From Sphingobacterium detergens (GTDB taxonomy: Bacteria; Bacteroidota; Bacteroidia; Sphingobacteriales; Sphingobacteriaceae): DNA of 64,000 nucleotides. The position numbers and the translations under genes are program-made. How positions within the stretch are numbered: the stretch's first letter is position 1; the number at the start of each line of letters is the position of its first letter. This document shows positions 26,437 to 34,346 of this stretch, one piece after another. The stretch spans positions 372,001-436,000 of the forward strand of contig NZ_RAPY01000004.1 in the NCBI RefSeq assembly GCF_003610355.1. Direction: 5' to 3'. The notes below the pieces were generated by a model. That model was not told the origin of the DNA and did no database searches. It saw nothing but the letters and a program-made list of their open reading frames with translations.

Positions 26437-26469
26437 AGCAGAAATTTGAGTAAAATTTCTGCTTTTTTT
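26437..26469 (+). terminator. Terminator of icd
   Basis: AGCAGAAATTT (26437-26447) pairs exactly with AAATTTCTGCT (26453-26463) around GAGTA, followed by T7. The next gene's ATG starts on the base after the T run. Confidence 0.8.
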
Positions 26470-26727
26470 ATGGACTACGACCAACTTCCTCCTTTTGTAA
26501 AGGAATCCACCGTTTTTAGTACGGAAGATAAAATTAAACTGGCAAAGTTAGACCGACTGCCTACACCGTTGGAGGTGGATGAGATTACGTCCTTGCCCGA
26601 AATTTACGAATTGTTAAATGCCTTTATCGGGGACCAATCCTCCCGTAACGTCCATCTTCAGCTTAAAGCAAAGGAGTATTTGCAAGATAATCAATTAGAT
26701 ATGGCTTGGAAAGTGATTCTTCTGTGA
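26470..26727 (+). CDS. Hypothetical 85-residue protein
   Basis: A small soluble acidic protein starting MDYDQLPPFVKESTVF. No signal or membrane segment is visible, and I do not recognise a family. A longer start at TTG 26446 is rejected because it lies inside the icd terminator hairpin. The ATG at 26470 comes directly after the T tract, so the gene is reached only by transcripts that read through the terminator or that start within it. The charged helical second half (LLNAFIGDQSSRNVHLQLKA) looks like a small helical bundle. It is probably real but weakly supported. Confidence 0.6.
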   Translation: MDYDQLPPFVKESTVFSTEDKIKLAKLDRLPTPLEVDEITSLPEIYELLNAFIGDQSSRNVHLQLKAKEYLQDNQLDMAWKVILL

Positions 26728-26818
26728 TTGTTTTAATAACCAACAGGGATCTACTTGTGTAATATTTTTATTGAAATGATTCAGAATTTTGTAAATTTTC
26801 AATAAAAAAACAGAATAG

Positions 26819-26849
26819 TTGAAAAATATATAATTTTATTTTACCTTTG
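26819..26849 (+). promoter_or_regulatory. Promoter of serC
   Basis: TTG (26819-26821), a 20-base spacer and TACCTTTG (26842-26849) match the phylum consensus. The 5' leader to ATG 26915 would be about 60 bases. Confidence 0.75.
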
Positions 26850-26914
26850 GTTTTTAAAACAACAGATTGCTTTACTAGGGTTCTGAATGAGCAATCAAAC
26901 AAACTATAACATCA

Positions 26915-27982
26915 ATGAAACATAATTTTGGAGCAGGTCCATGTATTCTGCCAAAGGAAGTATTTCAACAAGCCTCAGAAGCTGTAATTGATTTTAACAA
27001 CACAGGTTTATCAATTTTAGAGATCTCTCACCGTTCCAAAGAGTTTGAAGCAGTGATAGATGAGGCGACTCAGTTAGTAAGAGAATTATTAGCCGTACCA
27101 CAAGGATATTCGATTCTTTTCTTGCAAGGTGGAGCGAGTCTGCAATTTGCGATGGCACCACTTAACCTTTTACCTGAAGGCGGTAAAGCCGCTTATTTGG
27201 ATACAGGTGTATGGGCAACAAAGGCCTTAAAAGAAGCGAAGAAATTCGGAACAGTAGATGTTGTAGCTTCATCGATTGATAAAAACTATTCTTATATACC
27301 TAAAGGGTATTCAATCCCTTCAGATGCCGTTTATTTTCACTATACTTCAAATAATACGATTTACGGTACTGAGGTGTTTGAAAAACCAGCGACGGAATTA
27401 CCAGTGGTTGTAGATATGTCTTCAGATATTTTTTCCCGCGAGATCAATGTCGCAGATTACGATTTGATCTATGCTGGAGCACAAAAAAATATGGGTCCTG
27501 CTGGCGTAACACTAGTTATTGTGAAGGATGATATTTTAGGTAAATCCGGACGTGTTCTACCTTCGATGTTAGATTATAAATTGCATATCGATGGCGGTTC
27601 CATGTATAATACTCCTCCGGTATACTCGATCTTTGTTTCCATGTTGAACCTACGTTGGTTAAAAGCAAAAGGTGGTGTGCCAGTTTTAGAGCAAGAGAAT
27701 ATTATTAAAGCACGTGCTTTATACGATGAGATCGACCGCAACCCTTTATTTAAAGGCACTGCTGCTGTTGAAGACCGCTCACGCATGAACGTGACTTTCG
27801 TGATGGATACTCCTGAATTGGAAGCGGAATTCTTAGCTTTGGCAAAGGAACGTAATCTGATTGGGATCAAAGGACATCGTTCGGTAGGTGGCTTTAGAGC
27901 TTCTATCTACAACGCATTGCCATTGAGCAGTATAAATGCATTGATTGATGCCATGAAGGAATTTGAAGACACACGCAAATAG
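26915..27982 (+). CDS. serC: Phosphoserine aminotransferase
   Basis: A 355-residue class V aminotransferase for the second step of serine synthesis, glutamate plus 3-phosphohydroxypyruvate to phosphoserine; it can also serve PLP synthesis. NFGAGPCILPKEV opens the protein, FLQGGASLQFAMAP holds cofactor, YAGAQKNMGPAG carries the PLP lysine, and GHRSVGGFRASIYNA is the C-terminal substrate segment. serA follows 158 bases later on the same strand, separated by a large imperfect hairpin. It has its own promoter. Confidence 0.95.
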   Translation: MKHNFGAGPCILPKEVFQQASEAVIDFNNTGLSILEISHRSKEFEAVIDEATQLVRELLAVPQGYSILFLQGGASLQFAMAPLNLLPEGGKAAYLDTGVWATKALKEAKKFGTVDVVASSIDKNYSYIPKGYSIPSDAVYFHYTSNNTIYGTEVFEKPATELPVVVDMSSDIFSREINVADYDLIYAGAQKNMGPAGVTLVIVKDDILGKSGRVLPSMLDYKLHIDGGSMYNTPPVYSIFVSMLNLRWLKAKGGVPVLEQENIIKARALYDEIDRNPLFKGTAAVEDRSRMNVTFVMDTPELEAEFLALAKERNLIGIKGHRSVGGFRASIYNALPLSSINALIDAMKEFEDTRK

Positions 27983-28004
27983 TCTATTCGGTCAAAAATA
28001 TTTT

Positions 28005-28065
28005 GATGAAATCATCGGATTCATTCCGTTCACGTCGCTGTCCGAATGAATCTGATTGCTTCATC
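28005..28065 (+). repeat. Imperfect inverted repeat between serC and serA
   Basis: Two 22-base arms (28005-28026 and 28044-28065) match except near GATGAA(a/g)-type positions and one wobble, with a 17-base loop. No T run follows. It could be a weak terminator, an RNA-stability hairpin or a regulator site for serA. Confidence 0.45.
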
Positions 28066-28140
28066 ACTTAAATAAACAATCAGGGTGTCGAAGATTCATG
28101 TATACAATGAAAAATCGACATTCATAAATAAATATAAAGG

Positions 28141-29088
28141 ATGAAAATATTAGCAAATGACGGTATCGATCCACTAGGAAAGAAAATGTTGGAGGATGCT
28201 GGTCATACTGTAGATACAAATCATATACCACAAGAGGAATTAGCTGAAAAGCTGCTTGCTTATGATGCAATCACTGTACGTAGCGCAACTAAAGTTCGTC
28301 AGGAATTAATTGATGGCTGCCCAAATTTGAAAGTAATCGGTCGTGGTGGCGTAGGAATGGATAATATTGACGTGGAATACGCACGTTCAAAAGGTATTGC
28401 TGTTGTCAATACTCCTGCTGCATCTTCTTTATCGGTGGCTGAATTGGTTTTTGCGCATCTTTTAAACGGTGTACGCTTTTTATATGACTCCAACCGCAAG
28501 ATGCCTGTTGAAGGAAATACCAAATTTGGTGCTTTGAAAAAAGCCTATGGTGCCGGAACTGAGCTTCGCGGTAAAACAATCGGTATTGTTGGTTTTGGCC
28601 GTATCGGTCGTGAAGTAGCTAAAATCGCGATCGGTCTGGGAATGGATGTAGTCTATACAGATTTATTCGAAGGACCCAAAGGTTTAACGATTGAACTTTC
28701 TGGTGGTATTCAGGTTGAGGTTCCGATCAAACAGGTGGAAATGGAAGACTTATTGAAAGTTTCCGATTTTATTTCCTTGCACGTGCCATTTTTGGACAAA
28801 CCAGCAATTGGCGCAGCAGAGTTTCCGCTGTTAAAAGATGGTGTTGGACTGGTCAACGCTTCTAGAGGCGGTGTTATTGATGAGTTGGAATTAGTGAAGG
28901 CATTAGATGCAGGTAAAGTAGCATTTGCAGGTTTAGATGTGTTCGACAACGAACCTACACCACGTGAGGAAATTTTAAAACATCCAAAGATTTCGTTGAC
29001 ACCACATATTGGCGCAGCGACAAATGAAGCACAAGAACGAATCGGCGAAGAATTGGCCGGTTTACTGATCGAAAACTTGAAGAAGTAA
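28141..29088 (+). CDS. serA: D-3-phosphoglycerate dehydrogenase
   Basis: A 315-residue D-2-hydroxyacid dehydrogenase that starts serine synthesis. GRGGVGMDNIDVEYA is the substrate-side segment and GIVGFGRIGREVAK the NAD loop. NASRGGVIDE carries the arginine, and LTPHIGAATNEAQERI the catalytic histidine. No ACT or allosteric tail is present, so it is the short form without serine feedback control. It lies downstream of serC and is closed by its own terminator. Confidence 0.92.
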   Translation: MKILANDGIDPLGKKMLEDAGHTVDTNHIPQEELAEKLLAYDAITVRSATKVRQELIDGCPNLKVIGRGGVGMDNIDVEYARSKGIAVVNTPAASSLSVAELVFAHLLNGVRFLYDSNRKMPVEGNTKFGALKKAYGAGTELRGKTIGIVGFGRIGREVAKIAIGLGMDVVYTDLFEGPKGLTIELSGGIQVEVPIKQVEMEDLLKVSDFISLHVPFLDKPAIGAAEFPLLKDGVGLVNASRGGVIDELELVKALDAGKVAFAGLDVFDNEPTPREEILKHPKISLTPHIGAATNEAQERIGEELAGLLIENLKK

Positions 29089-29110
29089 TTCTTCCGCATA
29101 GAACAAATAT

Positions 29111-29153
29111 ATGCGGCACAAAACTTTCATGATTTTGTGCCGCATTTTTTTTA
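29111..29153 (+). terminator. Terminator of serA
   Basis: ATGCGGCACAAAA (29111-29123) pairs with TTTTGTGCCGCAT (29133-29145), followed by T7. Confidence 0.85.
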
Positions 29154-29212
29154 ATATACATTCATGAATTGCCTATATTGGCGCACAGAAATTTAATAAT
29201 TGTAACTTTAGT

Positions 29213-30526
29213 ATGAAAGTTTTAAAATTTGGTGGTACTTCAGTAGGAAGTGCAGTACGTATCAAAGGGTTGTTGGATATTGTAAACCCTTCGGAACGTC
29301 AGATCGTTGTGTTGTCCGCGGTAGCTGGAACGACAAATGCTTTAGTAGAAATTGGTCAAGCTTACACAGCAGGTAAGAAGGACGAGGCTAAGGATTTGAT
29401 CAAGAAGCACAAGGATAAGTACGAAGACCTTATTAAGGAACTTTTTAATACTGAAGCTGGTTATAAAAACGGGAAGGAATTAATCGATTATCATTTTAAC
29501 CTGATCTCTAGCTTGGCGAACGAGCTGTTTACGTCGATAGAAGAAAAGATTATTTTGGCGCAAGGTGAATTGATGTCTACAGCATTATGGCATTTTTACC
29601 TCAATGAAATCGGAATTCAGTCTGTCTTATTGCCGGCGTTGGATTTTATGAAAATCGACGAGGACAATGAGCCAATGGTGGAATACATCGGTGAGAAATT
29701 GAGTGCTATTCTTGCTCAGCATCCCGAAAATACCTTGTTTATTACACAAGGATTTATCTGTAGAAATTCGTTTGGTGAAATTGATAATCTGCGCCGTGGC
29801 GGATCGGATTATACAGCTTCATTGATTGGCGCCGCTATCCGTGCGGATGAGGTTCAGATCTGGACAGACATTGACGGTATGCACAACAATGACCCGCGTG
29901 TCGTAAAAGGGACAACACCGATAGCACATCTTAGCTTCGATGAGGCAGCAGAATTAGCTTATTTTGGGGCGAAGATATTACACCCACAATCGGTATTTCC
30001 TGCACAAAAATATAATGTACCGGTACGTCTGTTAAATACGATGGAGCCAAATGCTAAAGGAACATTAATTAGCAAAGATGGTGCACAAAAAGGTTGTATC
30101 CGGGCAATCGCGGCAAAAGATGGTATCACCGCAATTCATATTCATTCCTCAAGAATGTTGCTTGCTTACGGTTTCTTGCGTCGTGTTTTCGAGATTTTCG
30201 AACGTTATAAAACACCGATCGATATGATCACTACCTCAGAAGTAGCGGTTTCGTTGACCATAGATGATACGACAAATTTAGCCGATATCATTAAGGAAGT
30301 AGAAGATTTTGGATCTGTTACCGTAGACGGCGATCAGACAATTGTCTGTGTAGTTGGTGACTTTGGTTTGAATAGCCATGGCTATGCTGCACGTGTACTT
30401 GATGCTGTCAAACATCTTCCGGTCCGTATGATTTCATACGGTGGTTCGGATTTTAATGTATCCATTTTATTGAATTCGGATCATAAAACAGAGGCTTTAC
30501 GTTCATTGCATAATCGTTTATTTTAA
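29213..30526 (+). CDS. lysC: Aspartate kinase
   Basis: A 437-residue monofunctional aspartate kinase, the first step to lysine, threonine and methionine. VLKFGGTSVGSAVRI starts the kinase domain, GRGGSD-type RRGGSDYTASL binds aspartate, and WTDIDGMHNNDPRVV binds ATP. Two ACT-like domains lie after about residue 300 (TSEVAVSLTIDDTTN). lysA follows 14 bases later, so the operon is lysine/DAP directed. A TAACTTTA box lies two bases before the ATG. Confidence 0.93.
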   Translation: MKVLKFGGTSVGSAVRIKGLLDIVNPSERQIVVLSAVAGTTNALVEIGQAYTAGKKDEAKDLIKKHKDKYEDLIKELFNTEAGYKNGKELIDYHFNLISSLANELFTSIEEKIILAQGELMSTALWHFYLNEIGIQSVLLPALDFMKIDEDNEPMVEYIGEKLSAILAQHPENTLFITQGFICRNSFGEIDNLRRGGSDYTASLIGAAIRADEVQIWTDIDGMHNNDPRVVKGTTPIAHLSFDEAAELAYFGAKILHPQSVFPAQKYNVPVRLLNTMEPNAKGTLISKDGAQKGCIRAIAAKDGITAIHIHSSRMLLAYGFLRRVFEIFERYKTPIDMITTSEVAVSLTIDDTTNLADIIKEVEDFGSVTVDGDQTIVCVVGDFGLNSHGYAARVLDAVKHLPVRMISYGGSDFNVSILLNSDHKTEALRSLHNRLF

Positions 30527-30540
30527 GAATTAGGTTTTAT

Positions 30541-31701
30541 ATGATAAATACAGCTATTGCGGCAAAATTTGCAGAGAAAGAAACGCCGTTTTATTACTAT
30601 GACTTGGCCGTGTTAAACAAAACCTTGGAAGCGGCTTACGCAGCTTCCCACAAAAGGGGATTCCATGTTCATTATGCATTGAAAGCTAATTTTAACGATG
30701 TGTTATTAAAAGCCATGCAACAGATTGGCTTCGGTGCGGACTGTGTGAGCGGAAATGAAGTGAAAAAAGCTATCGAGTGTGGTTTTGCGCCTCAGAATAT
30801 TACCTTCGCTGGCGTTGGGAAATCGGATAAAGAGATCAATTATGCATTACAACAAAATATCTTTGCATTCAACGTCGAGTCTATTCAGGAGCTTGAAGTT
30901 ATTAACGAATTGGCATCAAAACAAGGTGTAAAAGCGAATGTTGCATTGCGAATAAATCCGAATGTTGACGCGCATACACACCATTATATTACAACAGGAC
31001 TCGACGAAAACAAATTTGGTATTCCAAATGCGGATCTGGAGAAATGTGCCGCTGTTCTTAAGAAATGTGATTTTATAGAATTGGTAGGCTTACACTTCCA
31101 CGTCGGATCCCAGATTACCGATATGACGGTATTCAAAAGTTTGTGTGTAAAAGTTAACGAGTGGAAAAACTGGTTTGAGGAGCGTGGAACACAGATTCGT
31201 GTGTTGAACGTCGGAGGGGGCCTTGGGATAGATTATAAAAATCCAGATGGGAATCCAGTTCCAGATTTTGAAGCTTATTTTGACATTTTTGATCGTTTCC
31301 TAGAGCGTAAGCCGCATCAGGAAGTTCATTTTGAACTGGGCAGAGCTTTGGTTGCTCAATGTGGAAGCTTGGTGAGCCGTGTATTATATGTTAAGAATGG
31401 TGTCAAGAAAAACTTTTTGGTACTGGATGCAGGGATGACTGAATTGATGCGACCAGCCTTGTATCAAGCTTACCATAAAATAGAAAATATTAGTGAAGGC
31501 AGCGCTACAGAAGCATTAAACTACGATGTCGTAGGGCCAATCTGTGAATCCTCGGATTGTTTTGGAAAGGAAGTACCTTTGCCGGTATCAAAACGTGGTG
31601 ACTTGATCGCTATTCGTTCTGCAGGAGCTTATGGTGAAGTTATGGCTTCCCGCTATAATTTGAGAGAAGAAATCAGATTTGTCTACAGCGATCAATTGTA
31701 G
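30541..31701 (+). CDS. lysA: Diaminopimelate decarboxylase
   Basis: A 386-residue fold-type III PLP enzyme that makes lysine from meso-diaminopimelate. HYALKANFNDV carries the PLP lysine and GLHFHVGSQI is the next strand. GGGLGIDY is the phosphate loop, and GPICESSDCFGKE contains the active-site cysteine across the dimer. The start ATG 30541 is 14 bases after lysC. A strong hairpin ends the operon. Confidence 0.94.
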   Translation: MINTAIAAKFAEKETPFYYYDLAVLNKTLEAAYAASHKRGFHVHYALKANFNDVLLKAMQQIGFGADCVSGNEVKKAIECGFAPQNITFAGVGKSDKEINYALQQNIFAFNVESIQELEVINELASKQGVKANVALRINPNVDAHTHHYITTGLDENKFGIPNADLEKCAAVLKKCDFIELVGLHFHVGSQITDMTVFKSLCVKVNEWKNWFEERGTQIRVLNVGGGLGIDYKNPDGNPVPDFEAYFDIFDRFLERKPHQEVHFELGRALVAQCGSLVSRVLYVKNGVKKNFLVLDAGMTELMRPALYQAYHKIENISEGSATEALNYDVVGPICESSDCFGKEVPLPVSKRGDLIAIRSAGAYGEVMASRYNLREEIRFVYSDQL

Positions 31702-31730
31702 GTAGCTATCCTAGACGAAGATAAGGAGAT

Positions 31731-31766
31731 AAAGCCGGTTCATTTGTGAACCGGCTTTTGTTTTTT
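31731..31766 (+). terminator. Terminator of lysC-lysA
   Basis: AAAGCCGGTTCA (31731-31742) pairs exactly with TGAACCGGCTTT (31747-31758), followed by a T-rich tract. Confidence 0.85.
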
Positions 31767-31804
31767 GGTGATCGATATCTGAATTGTCTTTTGTATACTT
31801 GCTT

Positions 31805-32566
31805 ATGCTAACTGCAATCGAATTTCCTGTTACCATTGATTTATTTGGAAAGACCTTTCTCCTCCATCCCTTTATGGAAGGTTTGGGGATGTTTATGGGC
31901 ATGCGTTATTATCAGCTCCTGAAATGGAAAGATAAGGAGAGCTTAGGTCATACCAACTCACTTTTAATTGTCATTGCAGCCGCTGTAGGAGCTTTGATCG
32001 GATCTCATGTGATCGGATCGCTTGAGCGCCCAGCGGAATTGTTTAGTGCCCTAAGTAAATGGCGTTATATCTGGCTAAACAATACGATTGTAGGTGGTCT
32101 GGCCGGTGGACTGGTCGGGGTGGAACTGATGAAAAAAATCATGCGCAAGCAAGAGAGCACGGGAGACCGCATGGTTTTTCCGCTGATTGTTGCGATTATG
32201 ATTGGGCGGATAGGTTGTTTTTACACTGGGGTATTTGAGCAGACCTATGGCTTGCCTACGGAATGTCCATTGGGGATGTACCTTGGTGATGCTTATCGCA
32301 GGCACCCCGTTGCCTTGTACGAAATTGCATTTTTGATTCTGCTATTTATTTCCCTGCAATGGTTTAAACGGAGATTTATATTCCAAAATGGCGTACTGTT
32401 TCAGTTTTTTATGCTCAGCTATTTCAGCTTTCGTTTTTTATTGGATTTTATCAAGCCAAGGGTAGTTATTCTTTTCGGAGTGAGTACAATACAAATTACC
32501 TGTCTTGTCGTGATAATTTATTATATTTATTTATTGAATAATACGCATATAGAAAGGAAGGTCTAA
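31805..32566 (+). CDS. Lgt-like membrane protein (diverged prolipoprotein diacylglyceryl transferase fold)
   Basis: A 253-residue protein with about seven membrane helices in the Lgt order. IGRIGCFYTGVFEQTYG replaces the Lgt GRIANFINGE block, and HPVALYEI matches the HPSQLYE block. The HGG loop that carries the catalytic histidine in real Lgt reads NNTIVGGLAGG here, so standard lipoprotein transfer is unlikely. It begins the operon with a small membrane protein and a Tes-type radical SAM enzyme. I infer a membrane lipid-binding or lipid-transfer role. A TATACTTG box ends three bases before ATG 31805. Confidence 0.72.
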   Translation: MLTAIEFPVTIDLFGKTFLLHPFMEGLGMFMGMRYYQLLKWKDKESLGHTNSLLIVIAAAVGALIGSHVIGSLERPAELFSALSKWRYIWLNNTIVGGLAGGLVGVELMKKIMRKQESTGDRMVFPLIVAIMIGRIGCFYTGVFEQTYGLPTECPLGMYLGDAYRRHPVALYEIAFLILLFISLQWFKRRFIFQNGVLFQFFMLSYFSFRFLLDFIKPRVVILFGVSTIQITCLVVIIYYIYLLNNTHIERKV

Positions 32567-32569
32567 ATT

Positions 32570-32806
32570 ATGTATTTACTCGAAGGGTCATTTGGTTCGG
32601 AAAACACAGCTGTATTGGGCTTGTTTTTACTGTTTGGAGGAGCTATAGTCATCGGAATAGCGCTTTTGGTCATTATTATTGGTTCGATTATGAAATCCAA
32701 TAATAAAGAGTCTACATTTAATGTCAACCTTTGGCTTAAAGTGCTTTTGGGTGGTGTTGGAGCGATGATCGCAGGTGGAGTTGCCTGTGGAATAGCATTA
32801 AGTTAA
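32570..32806 (+). CDS. Small two-helix membrane protein
   Basis: A 78-residue protein with two hydrophobic helices (about 14-40 and 53-76) joined by a short basic loop SIMKSNNKESTF. It begins 3 bases after the Lgt-like gene and ends 14 bases before the radical SAM gene, so it belongs to the same transcript. No known family is recognised; it may be a partner subunit or scaffold for the two neighbours. Confidence 0.7.
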   Translation: MYLLEGSFGSENTAVLGLFLLFGGAIVIGIALLVIIIGSIMKSNNKESTFNVNLWLKVLLGGVGAMIAGGVACGIALS

Positions 32807-32820
32807 TAACGATAAGATAT

Positions 32821-34224
32821 ATGCCAGTTAGAAATTATACCTATTACGATTATACCATTAGTCTGTGTCCGACCTGTCTTTCGCGTGTAGGAGCAAAAAT
32901 TATCATCGAAGATGAAAAGGTTTTTATGACCAAAAATTGCCCTGATCATGGTTTTTTCAAAACCCTGATCGCCACAGATGTTGAATACTATAAAAATATC
33001 CGAAATTATAACAAAGCGTCTGAGACGCCATTGAAATTTGAGAACGAGGTTCATTTTGGTTGCCCGTATGATTGTGGCCTCTGTGTCGATCATGAACAAC
33101 ACAGCTGCCTGTCTATCGTTGAGGTGACCGATCGTTGCAACCTGACATGCCCGACCTGCTACGCCATGTCTTCACCTCATTATGGGCGGCATCGTTCACT
33201 GGAGGAAATCGAACGCATGTTTGACAAGATTGTCGAAAATGAGGGCGAGCCTGATGTCGTTCAGATCAGTGGTGGAGAACCAACTATTCATCCGGAGTTT
33301 TTTAAGATTTTGGATATCGCTAAAACGAAACCAATTAAGCATTTGATGCTGAATACCAATGGTATTCGGATTGCGAATGACCCTGGATTTGCCGAACAGC
33401 TTGCCACCTACGCTCCGGAATTTGAAATTTACCTCCAATTTGATTCTTTCCGCCCGGCCGTGCTGGAGAAATTTAGAGGAAAGGATTTGACTGATGTGCG
33501 GAAAAAGGCAATCGACAAGCTCAATACGTTAAACCTAAGTACGACACTTGTCGTTGTCCTGGAAAAAGGAACCAACGATGATGAGATCGGAGCGATATTG
33601 GATTATGCTTTGAACCAGCGTTGTGTTCGTGGTGTAACCTTCCAGCCCGTAGAAATTGCCGGTAGAAACGCGGAGAATGCACAGCAACATAAGATGACCC
33701 TCACTGAGGTCAGGCAGGAAATCTTAGATCAGTATCCGCTCTTGAATCCGCATGATATCATTCCGGTACCCTGCAACCCAGACGCTTTGGCCATGGGCTA
33801 TGTGCTTAAGATTGGTGATGAAAGGATTCCGCTAACACGGCATATTGACCCCGCTGTACTCTTGAATAATCAGTCTCGCAATACCATTGTGTATGAACAG
33901 GACACCGGTGTGCAGATGCAGTTGCTGGATATTTTTAGTACCGGTATTTCGGTGGATAAAGTAAAACCAAAGGTCAATCAATTGCTTTGCTGCCTGCCTG
34001 ATGTGTGTGCTCCTGAGCTGGATTATGATAATCTTTTCCGCATCATTATCATGAATTTTATGGATGCTTATGACTTCGATGTGCGCGCGGTCAAAAAATC
34101 CTGCGTACATATTGTCAATAAAGATCTGAAGCTAATCCCCTTTGAGACAATGAATCTGTTTTACCGTGATGACAAAGTCAAGCGTTTGGAGGAACTTAAA
34201 TTATCGGATGCTATACGATTTTAA
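32821..34224 (+). CDS. Tes-like radical SAM protein (COG1964 family)
   Basis: A 467-residue radical SAM enzyme. The cluster motif is C106-x3-C110-x2-C113 in DRCNLTCPTCYAMS, and ISGGEPTIHPEFF is the SAM-binding stretch. The N-terminus has further cysteines: LCPTC at 15-19, NCPDHG at 39-44 and CPYDCGLC at 81-88. More lie at the C-terminus in LLCCLPDVC. This cysteine layout is that of the COG1964/Tes family; archaeal Tes couples lipid tails to make tetraethers. A lipid substrate here is inference, strengthened by the Lgt-like neighbour. Confidence 0.8.
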   Translation: MPVRNYTYYDYTISLCPTCLSRVGAKIIIEDEKVFMTKNCPDHGFFKTLIATDVEYYKNIRNYNKASETPLKFENEVHFGCPYDCGLCVDHEQHSCLSIVEVTDRCNLTCPTCYAMSSPHYGRHRSLEEIERMFDKIVENEGEPDVVQISGGEPTIHPEFFKILDIAKTKPIKHLMLNTNGIRIANDPGFAEQLATYAPEFEIYLQFDSFRPAVLEKFRGKDLTDVRKKAIDKLNTLNLSTTLVVVLEKGTNDDEIGAILDYALNQRCVRGVTFQPVEIAGRNAENAQQHKMTLTEVRQEILDQYPLLNPHDIIPVPCNPDALAMGYVLKIGDERIPLTRHIDPAVLLNNQSRNTIVYEQDTGVQMQLLDIFSTGISVDKVKPKVNQLLCCLPDVCAPELDYDNLFRIIIMNFMDAYDFDVRAVKKSCVHIVNKDLKLIPFETMNLFYRDDKVKRLEELKLSDAIRF

Positions 34225-34346
34225 GCTTAGATAAGCTATTTTTGTCGGAAAAATAATAATCGTTATCGGCTTTCCTGAAACTTCATTTTGCGGAGTTCTC
34301 CTGTGAGGCACAGGTTATTATTTAGAGAGATTAACATATTGGGCGT

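Noticed and set aside
26446..26469. Earlier start for the 85-residue hypothetical protein.
   Set aside because: It lies inside the icd terminator hairpin and T run.
31805..32566. Functional prolipoprotein diacylglyceryl transferase Lgt.
   Set aside because: The HGG histidine and the GRIANFINGE block are replaced, so only the fold is supported.
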